From: Nocardia sp. SYP-A9097
GTDB taxonomy: Bacteria; Actinomycetota; Actinomycetes; Mycobacteriales; Mycobacteriaceae
Reading direction: 5' to 3'
DNA: 64,000 bases
Assembly: GCF_009649815.1 (NCBI RefSeq)
Contig: NZ_WJIC01000004.1
Span: 1-64,000 of the forward strand
The first letter of the stretch is position 1; the number at the start of each line of letters is the position of its first letter. Below are positions 46,422-55,582 of the stretch, piece after piece. Position numbers and translations under genes: made by a program. The notes below the pieces were generated by a model. The model was not told the origin of the DNA and did no database searches. It was given only the letters and a program-made list of their open reading frames with translations.

Positions 46422-48995
46422 ATGACGAACTCAGTCGAACGCAAGACCGCGGTGGTCATCGGCCACGGCATGGTGGGCCACCGTTTCGTGGAGGCGCTGC
46501 GCTCTCGCGACGAGGCCGGTGACTGGCAGGTCATCGTGTTGAGCGAGGAGCGGCTGGCCGCCTACGACCGGGTCGGACTCTCGTCCTACGTGGGTATCTG
46601 GGAGACCTCCGCGCTGGCGCTGCCCGGCAACGACTACGAGGGCGACGAGCTCGTACAGGTCCGCCTGGGCGTGCGCGCCGATACCGTGGACCGGGCCGCA
46701 CGCAAGGTCACCACCTCCACGGGCGACGTAATCGGTTATGACGCACTGGTTCTCGCGACCGGGTCGTACGCCTTCGTACCGCCGGTGCCGGGTCATGACG
46801 CCCCCGAATGCTTCGTGTACCGCACCCTGGAGGATCTGGACGGTATCCGCGCCACCGCCGAGGCCGCCGGTCCCGGCGCGGTCGGCGTGGTCGTCGGCGG
46901 CGGTCTGCTCGGCCTGGAGGCGGCCAACGCGCTGCGCCTGCTGGGCATGACCCCGCACGTGGTCGAGTTCAACAAGTGGCTGATGCCCGCCCAGATCGAT
47001 GAGGGCGGCGGCGCGATCCTGGCCAAGCTGGTCACCGAACTGGGCCTGCACGTGCACACCGGCGTCGGCACCTCGACCATCGAAACCATTGCCGGCGCAC
47101 CGGTTTCGGAGAAGCTGAATGTCACCTTCTCCGACGAGACACAGTTGCGCGCCGCGCTGGTGGTCTTCGCCGCCGGTGTCCGCCCCCGTGACGAGATCGC
47201 CCGCACCGCCGGGCTGGAGGTCGGGCCGCGCGGTGGCGTCATCACCGATCTGAGCCTGCAGACCTCGGACCCGAATATCTACGCCATCGGTGAGGTCGCC
47301 GCGGTCGAGGGTGTCTGCTACGGCCTGGTCGCCCCCGGTTACAGCACCGCCGAGGTGGTCGCGGACCGACTGCTCGGCGGTGCGGGGGAATTCCCCGGTG
47401 CGGATCTGTCCACCAAGCTGAAGCTGCTCGGTGTGGATGTGGCCAGCTTCGGTGACGCGCACGGCCGCACCGAGGGCGCGCTCTCGGTGGTACTGCACGA
47501 TGCCGCCAAGGGCACCTACGCCAAACTCGTTGTCTCCGATGATGCCAAGACGCTGCTCGGTGGCGTACTGGTCGGCGATGCCACCGCGTACTCGTCGCTG
47601 CGCCCGCTGGTTGGCCGCCCGCTGCCCGCCGAACCGGCCGCGCTCATCTCGCCCGCCGGTGCGGAACTGGGTGCGGACGCGCTGCCCGATGACGCCCAGA
47701 TCTGCTCCTGCAACAATGTTTCCAAGGGTGCCATCTGCGGCGCGATCGCCGACGGCGCCTGCGATGTACCGGGCATCAAGAGCTGCACCAGTGCCGGAAC
47801 CTCTTGCGGCGGTTGCGTTCCCATGCTCAAGAAGCTGCTCGAGCAGTCGGGTGTCGCGGTCTCCAAGTCGCTGTGCGAGCACTTCGCGCAGTCGCGGGCC
47901 GAACTGTTCCACATCATCCAGTCGACCGGAATCCGCACCTTCTCGGGTCTGATCGCCAAGCACGGCACCGGAACCGGCTGCGATATCTGCAAGCCGACCG
48001 TGGCCTCGATTCTGGCCTCGACCTCCAGCGATCACATTCTCGATGGTGAGCAGGCGGCGCTGCAGGACACCAACGACCACTTCCTGGCGAATCTGCAGAA
48101 GAACGGCACCTATTCGGTGGTGCCGCGCATGCCCGGCGGTGAGGTGACCGCCGAGCAGCTCATCACCATCGGTCAGGTCGCCAAGGAGTTCGACCTGTAT
48201 GTGAAGGTCACCGGCGGCCAGCGCATCGACCTGTTCGGTGCGCGGGTGGAGCAGCTGCCGCTGATCTGGAAGCGCCTGGTCGACGCGGGCATGGAATCCG
48301 GTCACGCGTACGGCAAGTCGCTGCGCACGGTGAAGTCCTGCGTCGGATCCACCTGGTGCCGTTACGGTCAACAGGATTCGGTCGGAATGGCGGTGCTGCT
48401 CGAAAAGCGTTACCGCGGTTTGCGTTCCCCGCACAAGCTCAAGCTGGGTGTCTCGGGTTGCGCGCGCGAGTGCGCGGAGGCGCGCGGCAAGGATGTCGGC
48501 GTCATCGCCACCGAGCACGGCTGGAACCTGTACGTCGGCGGCAATGGCGGTCTCACCCCGAAGCACGCGGTGCTGCTGGCCGGCGATCTCGATGACGAGA
48601 CGCTGATCCGCTACATCGACCGCTACCTGATGTTCTACGTCCGCACCGCGGATCGCCTGCAGCGCACCGCGCCCTGGCAGGAGGCCCTCGAAGGCGGGCT
48701 GGACTACCTCAAGGCGGTCATCTGCGAGGACAGCCTGGGTATCGCCGAGGATCTGGAAGCGGCCATGGAACGCCATGTGGTCGGCTACCGCGACGAGTGG
48801 GCCGCGGTCCTGGACGACGAGGCGAAGCTGTCCCGCTTCGTGTCCTTCGTGAACGCCCCGGAGGAGGCCGATCCGACCATCGCCTTCGACGAGACCGGTG
48901 CCCGCAAGGTGCCCGTATTGCTGGGTATACCGGCGATCCCGCTCGGCGACACCGCTGTGACCAGCGACTCGGCACCGGCTATGCACGGGAAATGA
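46422..48995 (+). CDS. nirB: Assimilatory nitrite reductase large subunit NirB
   Basis: NirB reduces nitrite to ammonium with NAD(P)H through FAD, [2Fe-2S], [4Fe-4S] and sirohaem. The 857-residue protein starts with the FAD/NAD domain (VVIGHGMVGHRFVEALRSRD; YDALVLATGSYAF; GVVVGGGLLGLEAANAL), followed by a BFD-type [2Fe-2S] segment (CSCNNVSKGAICGAI, then CTSAGTSCGGC), and the sirohaem half-domain with CVGSTWCRYG (C-x5-C) and VSGCARECAEA (C-x3-C). The ATG at 46422 follows AAAGGA. Sirohaem comes from the downstream chelatase step. Confidence 0.96.
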   Translation: MTNSVERKTAVVIGHGMVGHRFVEALRSRDEAGDWQVIVLSEERLAAYDRVGLSSYVGIWETSALALPGNDYEGDELVQVRLGVRADTVDRAARKVTTSTGDVIGYDALVLATGSYAFVPPVPGHDAPECFVYRTLEDLDGIRATAEAAGPGAVGVVVGGGLLGLEAANALRLLGMTPHVVEFNKWLMPAQIDEGGGAILAKLVTELGLHVHTGVGTSTIETIAGAPVSEKLNVTFSDETQLRAALVVFAAGVRPRDEIARTAGLEVGPRGGVITDLSLQTSDPNIYAIGEVAAVEGVCYGLVAPGYSTAEVVADRLLGGAGEFPGADLSTKLKLLGVDVASFGDAHGRTEGALSVVLHDAAKGTYAKLVVSDDAKTLLGGVLVGDATAYSSLRPLVGRPLPAEPAALISPAGAELGADALPDDAQICSCNNVSKGAICGAIADGACDVPGIKSCTSAGTSCGGCVPMLKKLLEQSGVAVSKSLCEHFAQSRAELFHIIQSTGIRTFSGLIAKHGTGTGCDICKPTVASILASTSSDHILDGEQAALQDTNDHFLANLQKNGTYSVVPRMPGGEVTAEQLITIGQVAKEFDLYVKVTGGQRIDLFGARVEQLPLIWKRLVDAGMESGHAYGKSLRTVKSCVGSTWCRYGQQDSVGMAVLLEKRYRGLRSPHKLKLGVSGCARECAEARGKDVGVIATEHGWNLYVGGNGGLTPKHAVLLAGDLDDETLIRYIDRYLMFYVRTADRLQRTAPWQEALEGGLDYLKAVICEDSLGIAEDLEAAMERHVVGYRDEWAAVLDDEAKLSRFVSFVNAPEEADPTIAFDETGARKVPVLLGIPAIPLGDTAVTSDSAPAMHGK

Positions 48996-49060
48996 CTGCT
49001 TAACCGGATGGAAACAGGACGTCGGTACCAATAGGTGAGGCGTTCGGAGGAGAGTTACCG

Positions 49061-49477
49061 ATGACCACCGTGATCGAAACACCAGGCACCACGACCAGTC
49101 TCAACGGCTGGACCCAGGCATGCCGACTCGATTATCTGATCCCCGGCCGCGGCGTTGCGGTTCTGTTGAAGGGCGGCCGGCAAGCGGCCCTCTTCCTGAC
49201 CACCGACGGCTCGCTGTACGCCGTCGGCAATATCGACCCGTTCGGCCGGGCAGCGGTCATTTCCCGCGGCATCGTCGGTGACCGCGGTGGTGTGCCGGTG
49301 GTCGCTTCGCCGCTGCTCAAGCAGGCGTTCTCGCTCATCGACGGGCAATGCCTGGACGATGAATCGGTAGCGCTGCCGGTGCACGCGGTGCGGGTGCTGG
49401 AAGGTGTGGTCGCATTGGCCAACGAGCCCATGCTCTTTCCGGGGGGACCTGGACCGATAGATGGTGGTACGGCATGA
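49061..49477 (+). CDS. nirD: Nitrite reductase small subunit NirD
   Basis: The 138-residue protein has a Rieske-like fold (LNGWTQACRLDYLIPGRGVA, LFLTTDGSLYAVGNIDPFG, VVASPLLKQAFSLIDGQCLD) but lacks the Cys/His ligands of real Rieske clusters, as usual for NirD. It partners NirB. ATG 49061 has GGAGGAG upstream. Its stop overlaps the nnaR start (ATGA), so translation is coupled. Confidence 0.93.
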   Translation: MTTVIETPGTTTSLNGWTQACRLDYLIPGRGVAVLLKGGRQAALFLTTDGSLYAVGNIDPFGRAAVISRGIVGDRGGVPVVASPLLKQAFSLIDGQCLDDESVALPVHAVRVLEGVVALANEPMLFPGGPGPIDGGTA

Positions 49478-50844
49478 CCGAGGTTGACGCCGGTACTCCA
49501 CTGGCCGGGTTCACGGTCGGTATCACCGCGGCCCGCCGAGCCGACGAGCTCGGTACGCTGCTCACCCGCCGGGGCGCGAATATTGTTGCCGCCCCGGCGA
49601 TTCGAATCATTCCACTGGCCGATGACACCGAGCTGGAGCGGGTCACCCGCCAGCTGGTGGCCGAACCGCCGCAGCTGACCGTCGCCACCACCGGAATCGG
49701 TTTCCGGGGTTGGATGGAGGCGGCCGAGGGCTGGGGGCTGGCCGAGGAGTTGTGCGCCACGCTGGCCGCGACCCGGATCATGGCGCGCGGGCCCAAGGCC
49801 AAGGGTGCGATTCGCGCGGCCGAGCTGCGTGAGGAGTGGTCGCCCGCCTCGGAATCCTCCGCGGAGGTACTCGATCATCTGCTCGCGCAAGGGGTCGAGG
49901 GTATGCGGATCGCCGTGCAGCTGCACGGCGCCACCACCGAATGGGAGCCGGTACCGGACTTCTGCGAGGTATTGCGCTGCGCCGGAGCCGATGTGGTGCC
50001 GGTGCCGGTCTACCGCTGGATTCCGCCCGAGGACCGCACCCCGATGGATCGCCTCATCGAGGGCATCGTCACCGGCGGACTGGACTGCGTCACCTTCACC
50101 AGTGCGCCCGCCGTGGCCTCACTTCTGATGCGCGCCAAGGAAACCGGGCTGCTCGAAGCCATCTTGCACGCCTTCCGCGGTCGCGTGCTGGCCGCCTGCG
50201 TCGGTCCCATCACCGCCGCCCCCCTGGAGGAGCTGGGAGTGGCCACCACCTCGCCCGCCCGCGCCCGCCTCGGTGCGCTGGCCCGCCATGTGGCGGAGGA
50301 ACTGCCGCGCCGCGCGAACCGTATCCAGGCGGCCGGGCACATCCTCAGCGTGCGCGGCGGCTGCGTCGTGGTCGACGGCCAGGTCCGCCAATTGGCCCCG
50401 GCCCCAATGGCATTGATGCGTTCGCTGGCCCGCCAGCCCGGCCGCGTCGTCTCCCGTGAAGACCTCCTCGCGGCCCTGCCCGGCGGCGGTGACGACACCC
50501 ATGCCGTCGAGACCGCCATAGCCCGCCTGCGCGCGGGCCTGGGCACCCCCAAGGCCATTCAAACCGTGGTCAAGCGCGGCTACCGCCTCGCCCTCGACCC
50601 GGCCGAATGCATCGACAACCCGCGCCCCGCCGTGGTGACTCCCATTGCGCGCCAGCAATTCCCGGCCCGGGCGGCGGCCTTCCCGCCCCGCCAGGACATC
50701 CCGGCGCGCGGCCCGGCCGCCCCTCGCCCCGACGCCCCGCTGAACGGTGCCGCCCACCCCGCCTTCCCGCAGCGCCCAGCCGTCACCGGCTCCGGCGCTC
50801 CGGTCCGCCCCATCCGCCCGGCCCCCGTAGCGGAGGCTTGGTGA
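49474..50844 (+). CDS. nnaR: NnaR-type regulator: uroporphyrinogen-III synthase domain plus winged helix
   Basis: The 456-residue protein has an N-terminal HemD-like domain (GFTVGITAARRADELGTLLT, TVATTGIGFRGWMEAAEGW, TFTSAPAVASLLMRAK) and a C-terminal OmpR-type DNA-binding domain (RQLAPAPMALMRSLARQPGR, VVSREDLLAALP, VKRGYRLAL). This is the NnaR arrangement (Rv0260c, M. smegmatis, S. coelicolor) that works with GlnR to activate nitrate/nitrite assimilation. A ~65-residue Pro/Ala-rich tail follows. ATG 49474 overlaps the nirD stop, and its own stop overlaps the next GTG (GTGA). Confidence 0.92.
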   Translation: MTEVDAGTPLAGFTVGITAARRADELGTLLTRRGANIVAAPAIRIIPLADDTELERVTRQLVAEPPQLTVATTGIGFRGWMEAAEGWGLAEELCATLAATRIMARGPKAKGAIRAAELREEWSPASESSAEVLDHLLAQGVEGMRIAVQLHGATTEWEPVPDFCEVLRCAGADVVPVPVYRWIPPEDRTPMDRLIEGIVTGGLDCVTFTSAPAVASLLMRAKETGLLEAILHAFRGRVLAACVGPITAAPLEELGVATTSPARARLGALARHVAEELPRRANRIQAAGHILSVRGGCVVVDGQVRQLAPAPMALMRSLARQPGRVVSREDLLAALPGGGDDTHAVETAIARLRAGLGTPKAIQTVVKRGYRLALDPAECIDNPRPAVVTPIARQQFPARAAAFPPRQDIPARGPAAPRPDAPLNGAAHPAFPQRPAVTGSGAPVRPIRPAPVAEAW

Positions 50845-51692
50845 ATACCCCGGCGCTGGTTCTGGTGGCGCATGGCACCAGGAGTACGCGCGGAGTCGAG
50901 ATGATTGCCGCACTCGCCGAGGCCGTCGCGCATGAGCTCGATGCGCAGGCTCGCGGATGTGGTACCGGCGCAGCGGATTTCATGACCGCGCTGCCCACTG
51001 AGACAGGTGCCGGTGCCGCGTTCGGGGTGGCATCGGCATCGTCGGCCACGCCCGGAGCGGCAGAACCCGGGCAGCTGTCCGGGGGAGTGCCGCGGGTGCG
51101 GACGGCGTTCGTGGATGTGCTCGGGCCGTCGCCGGCCGAGGTGTTGCGGGATCTGGAAGATGTTCCCGCCGTGGTGGTTCCGGCGTTCCTGGCATCGGGA
51201 TATCACGTGTATCAGGATGTGCCGCGAGAGGTGGCCGCGAGTGCTCATGAGGCGGTCGCGGTCACCCAGGCGATGGGTCCGGATCCGGCCTTGGCCGCGG
51301 TGATGCGGATGCGGTTGCGGGCTGCCGGCTGGCGGCCCGGGGATGCGGTGGTGTTCGCGGCCGCCGGATCCTCGGATGCGCGTGCGCGGCAGGATGTGCG
51401 ACGGGCCGCCGGACTGCTGGCCGAGCAGATCGCGGCCCCGGTGCGGGTGGCCTATATCGCCACCGGTGCGCCCCGGGTGCCGGAAGTCGTTGCGGCGCTG
51501 CGGGAGCAGGGTGCGCGGCGGGTGTTCATCGGCTCGTATCTGCTGGCGCACGGGCTCTTCCACGAGCGACTGCACGCGGCGGGCGCGGACGGGGTGGCCG
51601 AGCCGATCGGCGTGCACCCCGCGATTGTCCGTTTGCTGGTGGATCGCTATCGCACTGCGGCCGGTACTCTCCGCACTCTTCGCGCCGCCTGA
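50841..51692 (+). CDS. Sirohydrochlorin chelatase-family protein (CbiX/SirB-like)
   Basis: The 283-residue protein is a class II chelatase: LVLVAHGTRSTRGVEM at the start (HGTR motif with metal-binding His), VPAFLASGYHVYQDVP in the middle (second metal His in GYH), VVFAAAGSSDARARQ and GSYLLAHGLFHERL. It would insert iron into sirohydrochlorin to complete sirohaem for NirB. Residues about 34-78 are an Ala/Gly/Thr-rich insertion absent from most relatives. Translation is coupled to nnaR by GTGA. Order nnaR-chelatase matches Rv0260c-Rv0259c. Confidence 0.9.
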   Translation: MNTPALVLVAHGTRSTRGVEMIAALAEAVAHELDAQARGCGTGAADFMTALPTETGAGAAFGVASASSATPGAAEPGQLSGGVPRVRTAFVDVLGPSPAEVLRDLEDVPAVVVPAFLASGYHVYQDVPREVAASAHEAVAVTQAMGPDPALAAVMRMRLRAAGWRPGDAVVFAAAGSSDARARQDVRRAAGLLAEQIAAPVRVAYIATGAPRVPEVVAALREQGARRVFIGSYLLAHGLFHERLHAAGADGVAEPIGVHPAIVRLLVDRYRTAAGTLRTLRAA

Positions 51693-51782
51693 CCGAATCG
51701 CCGATTTCTCCGATTGTTTGGTAGTTCCCGCATTGCCGTGGCAATGTGCGGGGAAATTCCATTTCGCTCGGAGGGTTTACTG

Positions 51783-51995
51783 GTGAAGAAGCTGGTTGTC
51801 ACGGCAGGTCTGATTGTCGGTTGTGCCGCAGGAGCTTTCGCCCCTGCCTCCGCCGCCCCCATGTACGACCCGTGGACGGCCTGCAAGGCGTCCGGCATGT
51901 CCGATGAGGCGTGCAGCCAGACCGTGAACGCCAATGATCCGGCGACCACTCCTGGCGCGGGTTTCGGCTGGACGGGTTCCGCGTCCGCCCGCTGA
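51783..51995 (+). CDS. Small secreted protein, unknown function
   Basis: The 70-residue product has a signal peptide VKKLVVTAGLIVGCAAGAFA with cleavage after the ASA near residue 24. The mature 46-residue part has two Cys residues (near 34 and 44) and a Gly/Ala/Thr tail. GGAGGG lies 7-8 bases before GTG 51783. Family not recognised; similar tiny secreted proteins with DPWTACKASGMSDEAC are typical of Nocardia-like genomes. Confidence 0.65.
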   Translation: MKKLVVTAGLIVGCAAGAFAPASAAPMYDPWTACKASGMSDEACSQTVNANDPATTPGAGFGWTGSASAR

Positions 51996-52085
51996 CCGGA
52001 ATCACCGCTCGATTATTCCGAGCGGCGGGCCTGGCATGAATTGAAACAGGCCCGAACCACATTTGCCTCGAACTGAGGCTGCTGC

Positions 52086-52117
52086 GGATTTGCCGATCCG
52101 GTCGGATCGGCAAATCC
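52086..52117. terminator. Two-way terminator between secreted protein and TetR genes
   Basis: GGATTTGCCGATCCG and CGGATCGGCAAATCC pair perfectly over 15 bases with a minimal GT loop, in a T-rich/AT-rich context (TATTAATTAA after it). Confidence 0.9.
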
Positions 52118-52140
52118 GGTATTAATTAATCCGATTTCGC

Positions 52141-52791
52141 TCAGGCTCCGGGTGTTTGCAGTGCCGGGAACCAGATATCGGTCAGCACCGTGGCGGCCTC
52201 CTCGGCCGAGACATCAATCGTCCCCTGCATGGCCCAGCGCGTGAAGAACCGCTCCAACTGCGCCACCAGCAATTCGATCCGCAGCCGTGCCTCGTCCTGC
52301 TGCGTCGCGGGCCAGCGCGACAAATACGAGGTCATCACATTCGGCACCGCCAGAATGCCCTCGCGTGCCACCTCGCGGAACTCCGGTTCCAGCGCTGTCG
52401 CCTCGTCCCAGGCGGGCAGTAGGTCCTTGTACTCCTGGAACCAGTCGATGGACCGCCGCATCCACGCCGCGAACTCCTCGCGTGAACCGCTTTCGAGCAC
52501 GTGGTCCAGATCTTCGTAGAAGTGCTGCACGCTGGGCAGTGCGCCCTGTTCGGCGATGGCGCGCAACACATCCGGCTTCCCGGTGAAGTGCAGATAGAAG
52601 GTGGCCCGGCTGCAGCCGACCGCCGCGGCGATATCGTCCACGCGCACCGGTGCGTAGCCCTGGGTGGTGAACAGCCCCTTGGCCGCATCGATGAGCCGGC
52701 TGCGGGTGAGTCGCTTCTGCTCATCGCGCAGTGAGGTGCGCCGGGTGGTCGCCCTCGCTGGTTGCGAGAGGTCTGTCGCCGGTTCGGTCAT
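52141..52791 (-). CDS. TetR-family regulator of the monooxygenase operon
   Basis: The 216-residue protein has a TetR helix-turn-helix (RLIDAAKGLFTTQGYAPVRV, DDIAAAVGCSRATFYLHFTG) and an unrecognised ligand domain. It diverges from the five-gene operon that starts at 52998, with a perfect inverted repeat (52909-52925) between them, so it is very likely its repressor. ATG 52791. Confidence 0.9.
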   Translation of the reverse strand: MTEPATDLSQPARATTRRTSLRDEQKRLTRSRLIDAAKGLFTTQGYAPVRVDDIAAAVGCSRATFYLHFTGKPDVLRAIAEQGALPSVQHFYEDLDHVLESGSREEFAAWMRRSIDWFQEYKDLLPAWDEATALEPEFREVAREGILAVPNVMTSYLSRWPATQQDEARLRIELLVAQLERFFTRWAMQGTIDVSAEEAATVLTDIWFPALQTPGA

Positions 52792-52908
52792 GGGTGCTGG
52801 CCGCCTTGGTTCGGAGGTGCGGAAGCCGCCGGTATGGCGGCCGTTTTCCGATGCTCGAGTTTACGTCTGTCCGGTTTACCACCCCGATAGTAGACGTATG
52901 TTCATTCA

Positions 52909-52925
52909 CTAGACATGGTGTCTAG
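52909..52925. promoter_or_regulatory. TetR operator candidate for the monooxygenase operon
   Basis: CTAGACA-TGG-TGTCTAG is a perfect 7-bp inverted repeat with a 3-base centre, about 73 bases before the TTG start of the monooxygenase and 118 bases before tetR. Confidence 0.7.
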
Positions 52926-52997
52926 CGACTGCTAGCGTGTGGGTCACATCACGTCCGGTCCGGGAATGTGACCTGTGACCGAAGCCAGGAGAGTGCA

Positions 52998-54365
52998 TTG
53001 GAAACACGCGAGTTGCCCAGGGTATGCGTCATCGGCGCCGGCCCGTCCGGTATCACGGCCGCTAAGCGGCTCGCCGAATACGGCATCCCCTTCGACTGCT
53101 ACGAAGCCTCGGATCAAATCGGCGGCAATTGGTACTTCAAAAACCCGAACGGTATGTCGGCCTGCTATCAGAGCCTGCACATCGACACCTCGAAGTTCCG
53201 CCTCGCCTTCGAGGATTTCCCGGCCCCCGAGGAGTGGCCGGACTTCCCGCATCACACCCAGCTGCACCAGTACTTCAAGGATTACGTCGAGCATTTCGGC
53301 ATCGGTGATCGAATCATCCTCAATACCAAGGTGATCGACGCCAAGCGCGATGCCGAGGGCCTGTGGCAGATCACCACCGACACCGGCCGCACCGAAACCT
53401 ACGATGTGCTGCTGGTCTGCAATGGCCACCACTGGGATCCGCGCATGCCCGACTACCCGGGCGAATTCGACGGCGTCCTCATGCATTCGCACTCGTACAA
53501 CGATCCCTTCGATCCGATCGATATGCGCGGCAAGCGAATCGTGGTCGTGGGCATGGGTAACTCGGGTCTGGATATCGCCAGCGAACTCTCGCAGCGCTTC
53601 ATCGCCTCGAAGTTCTATCTCTCCGCGCGCCGCGGCGTCTGGGTGCTGCCGAAGTATGTGAACGGCAAGGTCGGCGACAAGGCGGCGATGCCGTCGTGGA
53701 TGCCGAAGAAGCTGGGGCTCAAGCTGAAGCAGCGCTTCGTGGTCAAGAATCGCGGCTATATGGAGGATTACGGTCTCCCGAAGCCGGATCACCTTCCCTT
53801 CGAAGCACATCCGTCCGCCAGCGAGGAGTTCCTGCATCGCGCCGGCTGCGGTGACATCACCTTCAAGCCCGCCATCACCCGGCTCGACGGCGACAAGGTG
53901 CACTTCGCCGACGGCAGTGTGGAGAAGGTCGATGTGGTGGTGTGCGCCACCGGATATCACATCAGCTTTCCGTTCTTCTCCGATCCGGAATTGACCCCCG
54001 ACGAGCGCAATATGATCCCGCTCTACCGGCATATGATCAAGCCGGGCGTACCCAATCTGTTCTATCTCGGTCTGGCCCAGCCCATGCCGACGCTGGTGAA
54101 CTTCGCCGAACAGCAGTCGAAGTTGGTCGCCGCGTATCTGACCGGCAACTATCACCTGCCCTCGCAGCCCGAGATGGTCGAGGAGATGCGGGTCAAGGAG
54201 CAGGAGCGCAGCGGTCAGTACTACGACTCGCCGCGGCACACCATTCAGACCGAGTTCGAGCCCTATGTGCGCGATCTGAAGCGGGAAATCGAGCGCGGCG
54301 CCAAGCGTGCTGCCGCGCAGGGTCATTCGCTGCCGGTCTCGCCCCGTGCGAGCGTCAAAGTCTGA
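52998..54365 (+). CDS. Flavin-containing/Baeyer-Villiger-type monooxygenase
   Basis: The 455-residue FAD and NADPH-dependent monooxygenase has VIGAGPSGITAAKRLAEYG (FAD), FDGVLMHSHSYNDP (the FMO/BVMO motif F-x-G-x3-H-S-x2-Y), VVGMGNSGLDIASEL (NADPH) and VVVCATGYHISFPFF. It resembles MymA/EthA-like enzymes that oxygenate ketones or sulphur/nitrogen. TTG 52998 is chosen because AGGAG is 7 bases upstream; the frame is open from GTG 52968. It is the first gene of an operon with esterase, CoA ligase, amidohydrolase and SDR. Confidence 0.88.
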   Translation: METRELPRVCVIGAGPSGITAAKRLAEYGIPFDCYEASDQIGGNWYFKNPNGMSACYQSLHIDTSKFRLAFEDFPAPEEWPDFPHHTQLHQYFKDYVEHFGIGDRIILNTKVIDAKRDAEGLWQITTDTGRTETYDVLLVCNGHHWDPRMPDYPGEFDGVLMHSHSYNDPFDPIDMRGKRIVVVGMGNSGLDIASELSQRFIASKFYLSARRGVWVLPKYVNGKVGDKAAMPSWMPKKLGLKLKQRFVVKNRGYMEDYGLPKPDHLPFEAHPSASEEFLHRAGCGDITFKPAITRLDGDKVHFADGSVEKVDVVVCATGYHISFPFFSDPELTPDERNMIPLYRHMIKPGVPNLFYLGLAQPMPTLVNFAEQQSKLVAAYLTGNYHLPSQPEMVEEMRVKEQERSGQYYDSPRHTIQTEFEPYVRDLKREIERGAKRAAAQGHSLPVSPRASVKV

Positions 54366-54381
54366 GAAAGGGGCGGAACAG

Positions 54382-55527
54382 ATGAGCAATGTCGCTGGAT
54401 TCTGTGCCGACGAATTCGCCGCCGTACGAACCGCTTTCACCGAACAGGTGGAGTCGGGGGCCGAACTGGGCGCTGCCCTGTGCGTGACCGTGGACGGCGA
54501 TCCGGTGGTCGATCTGTGGGGCGGCCACGCCGATCCGGAGCGGACCACGCGCTGGGGTGCGGACACCCTGGTGAACACCTTTTCCATCACCAAGACCATG
54601 ACGGCGCTCTGCGCGCTACTGCTGGTCGACCGCGGTGAACTGGATGTGTACGCGAAGGTGGCGCACTACTGGCCGGAGTTCGCGGCCAATGGCAAGGCCG
54701 ATATCGAAGTGCGGCACCTGCTTTCGCACACCTCCGGGGTGTCGGGCTGGGCGACCGAGTTCCCGTTCAGCGATATCTACGACAATGAGTCGTCCGCCGC
54801 GCTGCTGGCGGAGCAGGAGCCGTTCTGGGAGCCCGGCACCGCATCGGGCTATCACGCCAATAACTATGGGCACCTGATCGGTGAACTGGTCCGGCGAATC
54901 GACGGGCGTTCGCTCGGTCGTTTCTTCGCCGAGGAATTGGCCGAGCCGCTGGGCGCGGACTTCCATATCGGCAGGGCCGCACAGTATTCCGAGCGCATTG
55001 CCACGCTGGTTCCGCCCGACTTCGGCACGTTCGACCAGGACCTGCTGCCCAAGGACAGCGTCCTGTACAAGACGCTCTTCCAGCCGCTGCTGGACTTCGA
55101 GCTCTGCGCCACGCCGGGTTGGCTCGATGCCGAGATCGGCGGCACCAATGGTCAGGGCAATGCCCGCTCGGTGGCCCGGGTGCAGTCGGTGATCAGCAAT
55201 GGCGGCGAACTGAGCGGCCGGAAGTTCCTGTCGGCCAAGACGATCGACCTGATCTTCGATCAGCAGGCGGACGGTGTCGACCTGGCGGTGCTGATGCCGC
55301 TGCGCTTCGGCATCGGCTACGGCCTGTCGCAGCCGCACACCGCGCCCGAGGTGCCGCAGGACGGCCGAGTGTGCTGGTGGGGCGGGCTCGGCGGGTCCAT
55401 GGTCGTCAACGATCTGGACAATCGGGTCACCGTCGCCTACACCATGAATCGAATGGCTCCGGGGCTCATCGGCTCCGATCGCGCCAACGCCTATCTGAAG
55501 CCGGTTTTCGCCGCGGTGCGAGGGTAA
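54382..55527 (+). CDS. Class C beta-lactamase-like serine hydrolase (esterase family VIII type)
   Basis: The 381-residue protein belongs to the serine beta-lactamase-like family, with [17 protein letters not shown] (Ser-x-x-Lys, active site near residue 58), [16 protein letters not shown] (Tyr-x-Asn-like) and [13 protein letters not shown] (third motif HxG replaced by WGG). Such enzymes usually act as esterases rather than drug-degrading lactamases. ATG 54382 has GGGGCGG upstream. It would hydrolyse esters, perhaps those made by the monooxygenase. Confidence 0.86.
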   Translation: MSNVAGFCADEFAAVRTAFTEQVESGAELGAALCVTVDGDPVVDLWGGHADPERTTRWGADTLVNTFSITKTMTALCALLLVDRGELDVYAKVAHYWPEFAANGKADIEVRHLLSHTSGVSGWATEFPFSDIYDNESSAALLAEQEPFWEPGTASGYHANNYGHLIGELVRRIDGRSLGRFFAEELAEPLGADFHIGRAAQYSERIATLVPPDFGTFDQDLLPKDSVLYKTLFQPLLDFELCATPGWLDAEIGGTNGQGNARSVARVQSVISNGGELSGRKFLSAKTIDLIFDQQADGVDLAVLMPLRFGIGYGLSQPHTAPEVPQDGRVCWWGGLGGSMVVNDLDNRVTVAYTMNRMAPGLIGSDRANAYLKPVFAAVRG

Positions 55528-55582
55528 TCGTGATAACGCTTCTTCCGGAACAACAGCCCGACGATATTCGAGGACTTCATTC

